Shown in pieces: positions 39,351-51,935 of a DNA stretch of 64,000 nt (the first letter of the stretch is position 1; every line of letters begins with the position of its first letter). Under the pieces are notes generated by a model. It ran no database searches. It was not told the DNA's origin and saw only the letters and a program-made list of their open reading frames with translations. The position numbers and the translations under genes were made by a program. This stretch comes from Glossina fuscipes (lineage: Eukaryota > Arthropoda > Insecta > Diptera > Glossinidae), in contig NW_023998414.1 of assembly GCF_014805625.2 (NCBI RefSeq), positions 23,152,315 through 23,216,314 on the forward strand. Direction: 5' to 3'.

Positions 39351-42300
39351 AATACTGCCTTGAACCTGAGGAAGAAGGCAAAATTCTTAAAGAATTTCAA
39401 ATTTCAGCAATCTACACGATATTGTGATAACAGCCTTTCGATTCTCGTTCAGTTTGGACCATCTTAACTAGCTTCAGCGTCTTTTAGTTGCTATGAAAAT
39501 ATTTTCTTTTTTTTTTTTTGTAACAAACAATGTCCTTTACGAAGTTTAGGCTACCTGTCTTACGTCTGCTTACCTGCGCAGATAAGGCAGAAACTTACTA
39601 CCCTTCTCCATTATTATAGTTTGTTGCAAAAGGCTTTAAACAAAAACCGGAATTGTCCGAGTAATGGAACAACACATAAACTTACGGTATAAAGGCGAAG
39701 GCGTCTTGAGAAGCAGATGGCTAATAACAACTTACTATTAATGTGACAGTCAAGACATATAGTATAATATATGAAGAATTTCTTGTGAACAGTTCATGTG
39801 ATTAGTAGCACGCAATATAATGAAAGCAGTTTATCCTTATTTAAGTATTAAAAGTCCTTTAAAAGTTATTGCGAACATTAAGGTTTTATCTGTTTTGTTT
39901 CACACTTTCCTTCCTTCTTCTTGAGTGCAACTAACGGAACAAACAAATTAAAATACTAACGTCTCATGTTCTTGGTGCATTACCAACGACAACATCATCG
40001 TTAGTAACCGGTATATATTAGCAATGCTTTCCTCCTATTAATACACGTAAAGACATTATTCCCTCGTTGTGCACATTTGTTTGATTGCCATGATGATGTC
40101 TTACTTCGGAGCAATCATTTGATATTTGAAATATTTCTAAGATATTTTTAAATAGTAATTGGTTTTCTTTTATTTATTTATTTATTTATTTTGTTTTTTT
40201 TTTTTTTTTTTTTCTCATTTCTTAGTGTAAAGTTTCAAAGCCTTAATTAGATTTTGATAAGGTGACATCTACTAAGCATTGTTATTATTGTATATAAAAA
40301 AAAACAAACAAAGAAGAAAAAAAAAACTGAAAACTACTGTCCATTAAAATAAATAAGGAAGTTTTTTTTAAAATCAATTCCTTTCTTTTTTTTTAAGTCA
40401 TTTGTTTTACTTAAGTAAAATCATTTTACGTTCGAATAATTTTATATGCATTTAATTGGAAACATTATTTAAGCAATTTTAACATATAACATATACCCAT
40501 TAATTTATATCATATGGACGCTATGTCTATGCACTAAAAAGTATATATGTTAAATTGAAAAATAAAAGAACGGAAAAAAGGTTTAAATGTTTATATCACA
40601 TGTTTGTGACAAGTCGACAGTGCTACTGATTTCCGTTTCCGTTATCACTATATTTTTAGTTAATAATAATATATTTAGTATATAATGTATAAAGAATCAA
40701 TAGCAAAGCTAATCAAAATAAGCAAATAAACCAATGGCGAATTGCTTTGACCCATACACAAACATATACACATGCACACATTTATGCTAAATGTAAGAAG
40801 AAAAGTTCCGGGATGCAAAATTATCATTCAGGTAATGGTTAATAGAATCATATCCAAATTTTCATATCCACTGTTTCGATTATTCTTTTCTTTCTCGCTG
40901 AGCGAAACGGAACGTTTTTTAAGAAACATGAGCGGCCTCGTGGAGAAAAATGACAAAATTGTAAGCATTCGCGATTGGTTCGTTCTATCAAACGGAACGC
41001 ATTACTTTATAGTTTTGGGGTAAAAAAAGTACGAACGATATTTTTAGTGCGTTGCACTTTTAACTGAGTCCTGTATACATTGAAATCAAACTAACGTCTA
41101 TAGAATAAATATATTAAAAGTAAAGACATCGCAACAAATATATTTGTTAGAAATTCATATACACAACCTTTTAATAAGCACTTTAATGATGCTCTAATTA
41201 TGGACGCATATATGGACGGTCAGCCCTACTGAACAAAACTGGTCCATACAATGCCAAACAAGTTGAAATTCCATTAGAAATTTTTAATCGTATATCCGCA
41301 CTCGTACGTCTTGACACTGATTAATTATCTATCGTGGAAAATAACAAATAAAGCTGCATCGAATCGATCGGAGAATTAGCGAAGAGTAGATTAACTTGCT
41401 TACTAACAAACGCTTAAATGAATAAATGCTTTGACTGACATTAATGAACTAGCGCTAGCTTTACGATTCTTTCTGTTGGCATGAAAAACGTACATCAAAT
41501 ATAAACCCAAAAAAAAAAAAAAAAAACCAAGGAAAAAGATGACTGAATATAAAAACGCTTATGTTTATTTACAAGTTGAATCACAACTGTGCGTGCAGGG
41601 ATCAAAGCGTTTTATTTTTTCATGTTTATTTTGATGCAGAAATTCCTCCGTTTAAAATTATATTAGGCAACGATGCCTGCGACATGTCAAGAGCTCTAGA
41701 AAACCAATCTGAATTTTTTAACATCAAATAGATAGGCAAGGCGGCATTCGACAAAGTGTCTATGATGCAGAAATAGAATTTCAGGTCTCTGATGGTTCGA
41801 AGTAGATTTAGTTAGCAGATAAGTTAGATAAACCATTTTATTCGGCATCATATAATTTTGCAGGGTCTCATGCGATTTAACGAAGAACTGAATATTAATT
41901 GTACCGCAAGAATTATTTCACGGTCGAATAAGCTTTTCAGTGTTCAAAATCACGAAAAAAAAAAAAAAAAAAATCAGTTCATCCCAATCGTTGTATTCTA
42001 TGAAAGGTATCGAAATATGCAATTCTGATCCATCCAATAATAATTCTCCCAAGATCTCAATTCTCCAAAAATCTCGCACTAATGAATAGTAGAAGTCTAC
42101 GATTCAAGAAGAATAAAACAAAATGCGTAGTTATTTTAATTGTAGTCCTGAGATTTTTTGTTATACGACGTAGTAGATATGTGTACGCTATTGCCCATTA
42201 AACATAAAAAAAAAAAAAAAAAAAAAGAAAATGAAAATGAAAAAACTTCTTTTTATTTCATTTTATTATTTTAATCTGATGTGTTGTCGCATAGCAAACC

Positions 42301-43977
42301 ATAATTGATGCCATCAAAATATTATTTGTGGCGTAATTTATCAATAAACTGCATTCGAGTGTAAATAATTTGATTACAGTGAATCAATTTCATTTAGGGC
42401 ACGTATAACCGAACACACCCATCTTTAAACATATTTATGTTATATATATATATATATATAAACACTATATAGTTATGTATTTATATAAGCAAATGTAAAC
42501 AAAAAGTATATGGTAGCTTGGGATCGAAATATTGATTTTGGGAAAAAATTCTTTCAAAAGTATAACAAAAAGCATTGAAAATATGGACCTGCTGTATGTA
42601 TGCTTTAAAAAAATTTCCGGAATTAAGTAATCACATGACATGTTTGATACCTTAAGTGCTGAGTTAATATTACGGAACAGAACATGTTATCATGAGCATA
42701 AATATGCCTGGCGTAGCATAAAAACAATTGTTTCTACATAATAAAAATCAAACGAAATTAAATGCATATGTAATTGGGGATAGATCGAATCGAACAAATG
42801 TGAATAAAATGTAACATAATACACACGTAGAGCAATGTATGGGAAGATGCTAATGCGCGGAGACTTGAACAGAAGAAGACAACAGTGAATCTGATACGGC
42901 TTACCGCGGCTTGGCAAAAGGAAGCCTTCTTGGCTACTCATGCAAGGGAAGCTTTCGCAGCTTACCAAGCTTATGCTTCGTATCAGATATTTACACAGTC
43001 GCAGTCGTCGTCGTCGTCGTCGTCGTCGCCATGCTTACAATTGTTCCACTAAGCAGACAGTTAAGCGCCAGGAAGAAAACATGCGAGAGTGAGGAGCACA
43101 TACGCATCCCACCTCTATAGACACACACAATTTCACACAATAATAGCACCATTTGTAGTAACAATAGCTGCATCCAAGGAGCAGAGCAAGAGAAAAGCAA
43201 CAGCCCTTGATTTGAAACGATATTTGGAGAGTGGCGTCGCTTTGATAATCTCATGCGGGCATACTACGCGAACAGCATATATCACATACGTTTGTAGAGT
43301 GTTCGACGGGAACTTAGCTCAACTACCTTAGGAACAAATATGGTGGCTCCTTTAAAGCATTACCCTAGCGGTTACGCCATAAAATTGAAGCAGGATGACA
43401 GGTATGATAAAATCCCTTGCTTCAGCTTTTGATGCTTGACGTAAATATGAAAAACATAAAAATAAGGCAACGAATAAAATTATATCTTCTACTCTTCATA
43501 TAGAAAATTCTGTAAAAGTATACATACATCTATTTAAATAAACAAGCATCACAACACATATGAAAAGATTTCCGGAAAAAAGGAACCAAAATAGCGATAC
43601 ACGCAGATAAGGACATACGTATATGAAAAAAATTAAAAATTTCTTAAAAAAAAAAACTGGTGCTATAAATAATGAAAAGAAAAAAAAAAACGCACAGGCA
43701 ATCGGTCTAACTGCGAAAGCTAGACGCGGTAATAGTAAAGTTACTTATGCGATAAACCGATGTCGAAATAGAACGATTAGAGCGAAATAGCGCTCATAAT
43801 CAAAATCATATGGATTCATCAAGAGTCTTCTTACATCTGTAAGTCATTCCACGAGCTTCACCTCTTTTTTTTTTTTTTCTTCGAAATGACGAATTACTCA
43901 AGCGACGTCCCCTATTCGCGTAACGTGGGGATGGTCAGAAACAAGTGACGGAAGAGAATGAAGGAAAGAAAGAACCG
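39351..43977. other. non-coding stretch
   Basis: No gene was recognised. It holds T-runs at 39510-39521 and 40190-40213, A-runs at 41511-41526, 41955-41972 and 42209-42226, a TA run at 42439-42460 and a GTC array at 43004-43028. Open frames over 42690-43330 on both strands show no motif. Confidence 0.55.
43004..43028. repeat. (GTC)n microsatellite
   Basis: About eight GTC units. GC-rich arrays are rare in this window. Confidence 0.9.
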
Positions 43978-44138
43978 GTGCCGGCAGCCTAGTGGTCGTG
44001 TGCCCAGTCGGTAAGTGTTACGCCTGCATCGACTGAATACTCACTAAAGCTACGATCGAAATGAAATATACCGCAATGAGTCTTGAGCCCGCGAGCGCTG
44101 ACTTGGCTATCGCGATTTTTACTTACTCGCTTCTTCAC
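43978..44138 (-). repeat. tRNA-derived SINE, copy 2
   Basis: On the minus strand: 'gcgagtaagtaaaaatcgc', 'ccaagtcagcgctcgcgggc', 'tcaagactcattgcggtata', then 'gtagctttagtgagtattca', 'gatgcaggcgtaacacttac' and 'cgactgggcacacgacc'. These match copy 1 at 39176-39350 segment by segment. The B-box-like part is CGGGCTCAAGACTC (44078-44091). The copy is older or more diverged in the A-box. Confidence 0.6.
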
Positions 44139-44689
44139 GCAAATCCTACAAACTTATTGACTCATTCAGTGACGCGAGCAGAAAATTGAAAAATTAGGGG
44201 ATTCCTGAAGCAATTAAGAAATCGAAAATGCCAGCTTTATGCTTCTAGTTTGGCTAGTACATATACCATTGTAAGTTATAACTACTTCGAACAGGAAGAT
44301 ATCACCTCTTGCGATATTGTTGCTAAAGCTTCAGAGCGAGCCTACATATTAACTCGATCGTTATGAACATTATAGAAGGCTTGATTCAATACATAAACAT
44401 TCGACTTAGCGATTGGTACTGTTAGCTTTGGCTAAGGTAATGCCTTTTGTAAATCGAAGGAGCCTCGAAAATATTTTTCCAAATTATTTACAACCAAACC
44501 TCTGTCTTCCTTAAAAGATTTTCTTTTCAGTTCGGCATTTATCAAGCAAATATCGTTAATAGTGAAAGCTTTCATTTCTCAAATGTTAGGGATTCTGAAT
44601 TTCTTCGAGTCTTTGTTAAATTGATTGCATTTCCTGCACATAATTCGAAACACATTGTTATCCCATCTCTTGACAAAGAAAATTCGATT
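44139..44689. other. non-coding flank of the gag relic
   Basis: No motif was recognised. The last part (from about 44470) may be the decayed start of the gag relic that follows. Confidence 0.5.
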
Positions 44690-45626
44690 ACACAATGTTG
44701 CTATTTGGGATCTCGTACATCTCAAGATCTCGGCTATAAGCAAAGAAATTAAAAGTATATCCGGTGTCCGAGATGGAAGTTTGCTACTCCTGGTTGAGAA
44801 TATTGGTATCGTCAAACAATTCTTAAACGCTAAAGAGTTGCACGGAGTATTTAAAATCAGCATTAAATTGCACAATAACTATTAAGTATTATCAAAGCCA
44901 CAATATACGCCCCTTTTTTCACATATATTCCCGAAGAAGATATTAATATAGAAATGTCGTCTCAAATCGTTTAGCAATTCACAAACAAGTGAACAAGTGA
45001 GAAACAAATTTACGAAGGACTTATGTTACAATTTTTCGACAGCTATCTCTAGCCCGACAAATTGAATACATCTTGGAGAACAGTTTCCCATTCATGTGCC
45101 ATAGAAGGTATGCCAAAAATTAAATTGTATAATCGAATATTGCAAGGAAACTCTTACTTGCAAAAATTGCAATCTTCCATTGCACCCTTCCGCAAAATGC
45201 ACACGCAGCCCATGTGCGCTAAGTGTTCGGTGATCATCCTGCATCGCATAATTCATGCTCTAGGCACCAAGAAGCCAAGGAGATTTTAACAACAAATGTT
45301 AAAAATAAACACTCTATGAAAGAAATAGTCGCTATTTATAAAAGACAACTTTGGCTACGAAATCAAACACTGACATTTTATGCTACCATTGCGTCTAGCA
45401 ACGGTGATCAAATTCCTCCTCTGAGTAATGACGCCACACACAAGATAATGTGAATACTGCAACACTGCCATCATCACCTTTAACGTCGACATCGACATCG
45501 ACATCGACATCGTCATCATCATCTTCATGCCTATCTCCCATGCTAGTATCAATTTCGGCTGCAACATCATCGGTACAACATAAATTCACCACATCAACCG
45601 TAGATAAATCTTCCTGCTGTTACTAA
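44690..45626 (+). pseudogene. Jockey-clade LINE ORF1 (gag) relic
   Basis: Decayed nucleic-acid-binding gag-like ORF1 of a non-LTR retrotransposon, which would coat the element's RNA. The first part (44730-44885) reads ISKEIKSISGVRDGSLLLLV, then LHGVFKISIKLHNNY, a typical gag RRM-like block. A different frame then gives IYAPFFTYIPEEDINIEMSS. The last zinc knuckle is split by loss of one base: CAKC (45214-45225) in one frame, then GDHPASHNSC and QEAKEIL in the next. Together they follow the CX2C...H...C pattern of these proteins. Near 45450-45626 a third frame carries the Ser/Thr-rich linker, with TS repeats, ending at TAA. There are at least three frame changes. No ORF2 follows, so the copy is broken or cut off on the right. 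Confidence 0.7.
45485..45524. repeat. (TCGACA)n repeat inside the gag linker
   Basis: A hexanucleotide array passing into TCA units. In the gag linker frame it encodes Thr-Ser repeats and then a Ser run. Confidence 0.9.
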
Positions 45627-46426
45627 GTTACTACTAATACTACTGCTACTACTCACATACCAACAAAAACATATATTGTTCCTAAGTCGCCAGTTTGTTA
45701 AGGTAAACACGGAACAGCTATTTGATTTTTGATTGTGGTTTCAATGCATTGCTGCGGGGCGATGTATGACATAGATATTGATCCGTGTCACGCATCATAT
45801 CCGGGTTGGGGTGGATTGGCCGTGGTCGCGAATGTGTAACAACATTATTGGTAACTCGTTGCAAAATACAGTTTATTGTATATATCTTTCTTGTTTGCAC
45901 ATATCTTGTATTGATTTATATAACTATAATGTACACAATGATTAGGATTTCGCATTCGAATGTAAGCGGTTATTACAATAGCCTACACCAGTTACAATTA
46001 TTGATCAAAGATAATGCTCCGCACACCCTCAGTCACAACTCCCCACATCCCCACATGTTAAAAGGCTATAATGCATATTTCCATCACAGTTCTAATAAAA
46101 ACAAAAAAAAAAAAAAAACAAAGTTGTCGCTACGCTCGTTATATATGAAATCAATTACAACTTTGTGCCGATTTCATATGATCGGTAGTTTGTCTGTCTA
46201 CAAACTAATCAAGGTTTTCCTACTAGCATTCTTTATTCCGCCAAATCCAACTTTGTCGCCTAGTGACCTCACTTCAATATTGAGTCGATGATTTTTACTT
46301 ACGTCTGCCATTTCAAATCCGCGAGATAAACCTCCTCAATATCTTTTGACCAGTTCACATATGACAATGTTAAACGACGGCTCTGGAGCCCATATTCCCG
46401 CTAGAGAAACTATCCACTCAGCTAAT
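45627..46426. other. non-coding stretch
   Basis: No ORF2 sequence and no other motif were recognised. A 168-codon open frame at 45785-46291 has no recognisable domain. Confidence 0.5.
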
Positions 46427-46500
46427 CTCGCCACAGTAACGCAGTGGTGCGTGTAAAGCACTCGACACGAAAGCAACAAATCTCAAGTCCAGTTTGTGAT
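46427..46500 (+). repeat. tRNA-like relic
   Basis: AGTAACGCAGTGGTGCGTG (from 46435) resembles an A-box, and ATCTCAAGTCC (46480-46490) a B-box. The spacing is tRNA-like, but no cloverleaf with a proper acceptor stem forms. It is likely a SINE head or tRNA remnant and differs from the SINE family at 39176 and 43978. Confidence 0.4.
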
Positions 46501-46839
46501 AAAAATGATTTAATTCTTGCAACAACAAATAGAACGAATGAGAAAATTATAATCGGATAAGACCAACAGCGAAATATCCTACACAATCTCGTCCAATACA
46601 GTTGCTCGCACGTTTTAATAATTACACATCAAAAAATACACGTTATATTCATGCAAAGACGAGCTTTTCATGCAAGCCGGCAGGATTGGAGGATGCGCAT
46701 ATTCTCATATGACGTGACCCGCATTGAGCAAACTTAACTTACTTTCCAAAAATAATTCATTTTTCATCATAGAATATTGGCAATTATACTTTTCTTCCAT
46801 ACAAGAGCTAGCTGATCATGATAGCCCTCGTATAGGTTA

Positions 46840-47590
46840 GGGTTCAAAAAAATAGACCTATGAGATTCAAACTCACTATTGTTATTTTTTTAGGTTGATT
46901 TGCTAATTTATTCCAATTTTTATTATACAATATTAAAAATTAAACGTTTTATAGTAGGGGTCACAAATCATAAGAAATCTTGTATGGAATGAGGTCCAGA
47001 AAATAGACGGGTGTGTTTCAAATTTGGTCCATTTAATTTTTATGCTGTATTACTATCATAAACAAATTTTCATCACAAAACATAAACAATTAGTCCTTCT
47101 TGGCGAATAAGGGTATTATACAGTTCCTGAGAATCCTTATATACGGTGGTATCCAAAACACAGACCCACGTCGTCCATATTCTGTTACAAACTTTTACTA
47201 TATGAAGACTCAGTTTCCGTAGGAACAGTTATTTGAGAGATGGTTCAAAATATTTCTCCGGCCAAACCAAATCTTTCGTATCGATTCGAAATGTCGGAAT
47301 ACTATGATATAGTTTTTTATAGTTTTTTCGAAAATTTTTGTATATATCAATTTTTTCCCATATAAAGAATATCTAAAATAAGACGTTATATTGAAAGTGA
47401 TCGGAGAAATGGTCCGAATCAAAGCATTTTCAATATCGTTCCAAACACCAAATGAGCCAAACTCTTCTTTGCACCAAATTTCATTAGGATATATGCCTCA
47501 AAAATTGCGACTTCTAGTTTGAAGACAAGAAAACAAGACGGACACGCAAGCTTAGTTCGATTCAGGACCACTTTCTAAATAATAAAAGCT
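46840..47590 (+). repeat. fly interspersed repeat, longest copy, internally repetitive
   Basis: A short theme returns three times about 145-155 bases apart: 'gggttcaaaaaaatagacc' (46850), 'gaggtccagaaaatagac' (46991) and 'gtatccaaaacacagaccc' (47149). The right part holds 'aataagacgttatattgaaa', 'aaatggtccgaatcaaagc', 'ccaaatttcattaggatata' and 'acaagacggacacgc'. This follows the familiar fly repeat, with its 'ggtccgatat', 'caaatttca..aagata' and 'gacggacatgg' stations. It is related to the copy at 11058-11545. Confidence 0.6.
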
Positions 47591-48495
47591 AAATCTCTAT
47601 CTATCAAATCTTTCTGGATACTGCATATATACACGAAAACTTAATATAGCGTTGTAACATCAATCATCACTTGGAAATTCAAGGCTTGCCACACCCTCAA
47701 AATCAACGCTTCATTTGTATCTGCGAATTTCTATAAGTAAATTGCTGTGGCAAAATCTTATACAAGCTTAGCACTCTCTGTGCACATGCCGTTTCATATA
47801 TAAGTGATTTTCCGCGCTGACTGTTAATATTAAATAAAAATTAAAAATTCGAGATCAAGGTTGCAGTTCAAAGTCAAAGTCTTGAACTTGTTGTTAATGA
47901 TTAAATAAATAAATTCCGCTATACAGACTGTTAAAAATGGTACACACTTTATGATATCCGCAATAGAAACTTGTGTTCTCGCTATTATATGGATTTTAAA
48001 AATTTTGTGCAAGTAGTGAAGAAATAAATAACAACCGAACAAAATAAACTCTTAACAATAAATCTTAAGCGGAATTGTATGAATAGGTCGTCATCTATTA
48101 GTATCACTTAGTATTGCAAACGTATTCTCTTCGCAATAAGTGATATTAGCATCGAAATATATTTATTTTGGATTATTTTAAATTTTTTGTTTTATTATTA
48201 TTATTAATTTTTTTTTAAATTTGCAAGTGAAAAATATTCTCCTCGAACGCTTTAATCTTTAATCCCTTCGGAGGTGGTAACGGTCGCTTAGAATTGCTGC
48301 CACAGACGCATCAGAAATCAGAATCAAATCTCAAATTTAGCATAGTCATAAAAACGTTTTAGAATGAATGCAGTAAAAATGCAAACACACATCGAATTCA
48401 ATATGATTGTGAATGTGCGAGGACAGCAGACAGAAAAATTTTACTAAAATTGCAGTCACGTGCAAGAATTTTTATTTTTATTTTTTGCTTATTCT

Positions 48496-48526
<31 letters not shown>

Positions 48527-49696
48527 GTGTTATACTTCACATTGACTGTTCAATTTAGCTAATATTTGTTCCCCTTGGAATAGCCGTCATATGATGCCTA
48601 GAGTCATCGAACCTAACAAATACTTACTAATACATAAAGAAGAATAGACCGTGGTATGAAAAAATTGTGACTTTTGTATATTTGAGAATTCATAAAATAA
48701 AAAATTTAAAATTTGATTAAATTTGAAATAAATAATTTAAAAAGAAAAGAAAAAGAATTTCTATATTGTTCAACTAATGCAAGAAAATTTATTACGTATT
48801 CAATGCCGCAGCCCATATGTGTGTATAGACGAAATAAACATAACATTTATTTTGTTTGTTTTTTTGTTTTTTTGTTTTTTTTTTGTTTTCTCTTTTTTGG
48901 GCTTTTCTTTCCTCAAACAATGTTGTTCGCCAACATAAATCATAAACTTCCCCTTATGTATTGTTTATACAATGGTGAGTACTTGTGCATTACGTCTGAG
49001 TTGTGTGCACTTGAAATATTTGAAGAACACGTGAAAGAAAATATTTGCAATAAAGGTTTCTTCCAACATTTAGAAATGATTGTAATGCAGTAGTGAAAAC
49101 AAGATCATTATCAAAAATAAAAGAAAGAAAAGAAAAAGGAACGAGAAGAAGAATTATTTCGATTGTAATAAATGCATTTCAAATATTACTAAGATAAACT
49201 ACGTTGCATTAGCAACGTATGTATATCGTAAAAGCCTACTAAAGCGTATCCAAATTGTTGTTCTGGAAGCATAGCTTAACCTCCATATAGCAGAAATAGA
49301 CGAATAAAAGCATAGAGTGTAGTGCAGCCTGTCTGAGCGATTGCTCTAGAAGCGATCTTCATTCTCAATAGCTCAACCACTTTTCTAATTATTGGGACAT
49401 GGCGAGCAGATTTGCTAAGAACTTATATCGCAGATATATAGTTTCTCAGGTTTATGACAAGAATACGCGGCCATATGGGCCATAAAAGTGACCAGTGTCT
49501 GATATCGCTTATGATCGTAACTCATTCGTGTTATTGAATGAACAAAATTGTGTTAAAGTTCATTACAAAAATCGCACTACAGTGGATTTTGAAGTCAAGT
49601 TAATAGATACCCATCTCTTGTGATCGAGTGTAGGAATTACATAAAGAATTGTAAAATCTTGCCAGCTACAGACATTGATAGTTTCCGAATTCTTTG

Positions 49697-49723
49697 TTTT
49701 TTTTTTTTTTTTTTTTTTTTTTT
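49697..49723. repeat. poly-T, 27 bases
   Basis: Uninterrupted T-run. No retroelement coding sequence was recognised beside it. Confidence 0.9.
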
Positions 49724-50410
49724 GTTTGATAGAAAATAATAAGTTTAGACTAAATCGAAGAATCTTCCGTCGAACAAAATCATTTTACAATTGCGTAACA
49801 GTTCAAGTGTACGATATTTGTATGAAAAAAAGCTCCAAATAGTGGACGTGATAAGGTGGAATACAAAACAAGGAAAAGTTTCTTCACAGTAAATAAGGAA
49901 ACAAGAAAAAAAGAGCGAACAAAAACGAAAGAGGGGAAAAATCATACACGCACACATATACGAATATGGTAGAGTAAACGTACAGCTTAACTGCTTTGGC
50001 AAAATGGTGCAGATATGATACATAGACAAGTTTTTGTAGGGAAAAGAAAAAATGAAAAAAAGACGAGTAACCGGAGACGCCGCAACATGTTGCAGATAAA
50101 ATCAAATCCAAAACGTTTTCTATGTAATTTGATAAATCGCTTTTTTATGGGTGACAACAATGAAGCTATGTATATTATGTGTACATGCATACATATATAT
50201 ACACATATAGAAGAGGCCATGTTGGATGGGTGTTGATGGTGTTGATGGTGATTACGGTAATGTTTATGATGATGACAATACTACCATTGTTTGGTTTTCA
50301 TGAACACTTGCATCTTAGACATACATATATACATACGCACATACATATATATACACGCAAACGTACGTTTTATTGCTTTTATTTAGAAATTTAAATTCCT
50401 ATAAAATTAC

Positions 50411-50434
50411 AAAAAAAAAAAAAAAAAAAAAAAA
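50411..50434. repeat. poly-A, 24 bases
   Basis: Uninterrupted A-run. Confidence 0.9.
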
Positions 50435-51240
50435 CTTTTTTTTCTTAAAACAAAAATGAACTCTTTACGTGCGAAAACTGTACTGGGACTTTGACCATAT
50501 CTATCGTATATAAAATTCAACAAAAAGTAATCATTAGCTAGATATACTTATTGGTTGTGCAACGTGGCGTATTAGTTACCACACTAAATAAACGTTTAAA
50601 ATCGTTCAATTCATTACTGATTACTTGTGTTAATTTATTTTTTTAAATACTATGTATATAGATTTTAGTATGAATCTCTGGACGCAACTATACTGACTTT
50701 AGATAATATCATGGATTTGTCATTAATTTCACTGCCGCATTGCATTTTTAATACCCGCTAGATATCTTAATAAAAAGAAATCAAACTTTTTTGCGTTTAC
50801 TGACAGCCTTGTCTGACGATCCACCTTAGATGCACATATCATAAATTAATAGAATTTCTAGTTGATTATAAATAGAATGCCGTCAAGTTTTAAAGCGAAA
50901 AATCGGAAGGGTTACGTACTACAAGGCGGGCCTTTCTTTCTTCTTCTTTCTTTTATGATAATTTTTTGTGCTTCTAACTTAACTTTTCTAATGTTATGAT
51001 ATTAAGCCAGACAGACAGATGATTATGCCCAAGTCCACCCAGAGTATTAAACGAAATATATGGGCGAGTGAAACTGAAAGTATAAATTGGGAAACAAAAG
51101 AAAAAGGATGTGAGCAATTTTCTGCAAAGTTTTACTAATGCGCAAACACAAAGTAACTGAGCTAGAGCTGCAAGTCTATTGCATATATGGTACGGTATTT
51201 GAGGATAACCAAATTTATATAAATATATACAGATATATGT

Positions 51241-51935
51241 ATTTTTTATGTCCAGCCACTTAAGGGATGTCCCTTGTACGTGCGATGTGAAAAAAACGGA
51301 TTGTGGTTGTGAACGTTCGATTTGAAAATGGAAACGTCAGGTACAAAGGGAAACAAAGGGAAACGATTAACAAACGACGAGTCGCAATGGTGTGTTACAC
51401 GGCCAGTAGGTTGGTAAATATTCCTCGTTTATCTCCGTAGAACACAACAGAGAGTGCTGAACGTATCATCGTCCCCCATGAGCACCTGCGCCTTACCACA
51501 TACGGGGAGAGAGAGAGAGAGAGCGAGAGAGAACCTCCAAGCCCACACATCCGATTTAGACTCTAATTTAGGGCGAATATAGGCGGTGTAAATGGTGGGG
51601 ATATCGGTTGCAATGAAGTATTTTCTGGCACCAGCAAAGTGAAGCAATTCTTCATCACTCCTCCTGTGCGTTAGGAGACAGCTTTGGATTTTGGTGGCAT
51701 TAAAGCTTAATCATTTTATCCGAACCTATTCACATTTTTTTTGGTGAGGTCCCCATCTAGTGTGCCATTCATTATGTAGCGTTTGTTCTGTATCTCGTTG
51801 GTGCGCGATCTCTTACTAAAGGGAAACGAATGACACAAAGTGCTGGCGTCTGCAAGCAAATAGATAGGGTGCTCCGTTGTGCATAGCAGGTCTCGCATGA
51901 CCACCATGGAAAGAAAAGGTGAGAGAACCGAGTAT
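51241..51935 (-). pseudogene. Jockey-like LINE reverse transcriptase relic
   Basis: On the minus strand, starting near 51910: RDLLCTTEHPIYLLADASTL then CHSFPFSKRS, the RT palm with the catalytic box. The usual YADD is LADA, so the second catalytic Asp is Ala. It continues through NEIQNKRYIMNGTLDGDL. In another frame come FNATKIQSCLLTHRR (51655-51700), matching RT motif 'FN..KTQ..L', and KYFIATDIPTIYTAYIRPKL (51560-51625), matching 'KYFT..DL..IY..YIRPK.E'. The link between the last two is too short for the thumb, so a piece is deleted. A GA microsatellite (51506-51532) then interrupts the frame. Farther on, DVSIFKSNVHNH and KGHPLSGW near 51250-51330 look like its C-terminus. The RT fingers are missing, so it is truncated at its 5' side. 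Confidence 0.75.
51506..51532. repeat. (GA)n microsatellite inside the RT relic
   Basis: GA units with one C interruption. On the minus strand they encode Ser-Leu repeats in the RT frame, where a normal element has unrelated residues. Confidence 0.95.

Larger units (their letters stand above)
47591..51240. other. non-coding stretch
   Basis: No gene was recognised. It holds T-runs at 48505-48526, 48860-48885 and 49697-49723 and a poly-A run at 50411-50434. The 126-codon open frame at 48713-49093 crosses T-rich low-complexity DNA and shows no motif. Confidence 0.55.

Noticed and set aside
45785..46291. 168-codon open frame
   Set aside because: No domain, includes a Lys-rich stretch from an A-run, and does not continue the gag relic or show an endonuclease or RT.
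48713..49093. 126-codon open frame
   Set aside because: Its middle is a Phe-rich translation of T-runs, with no recognisable domain.
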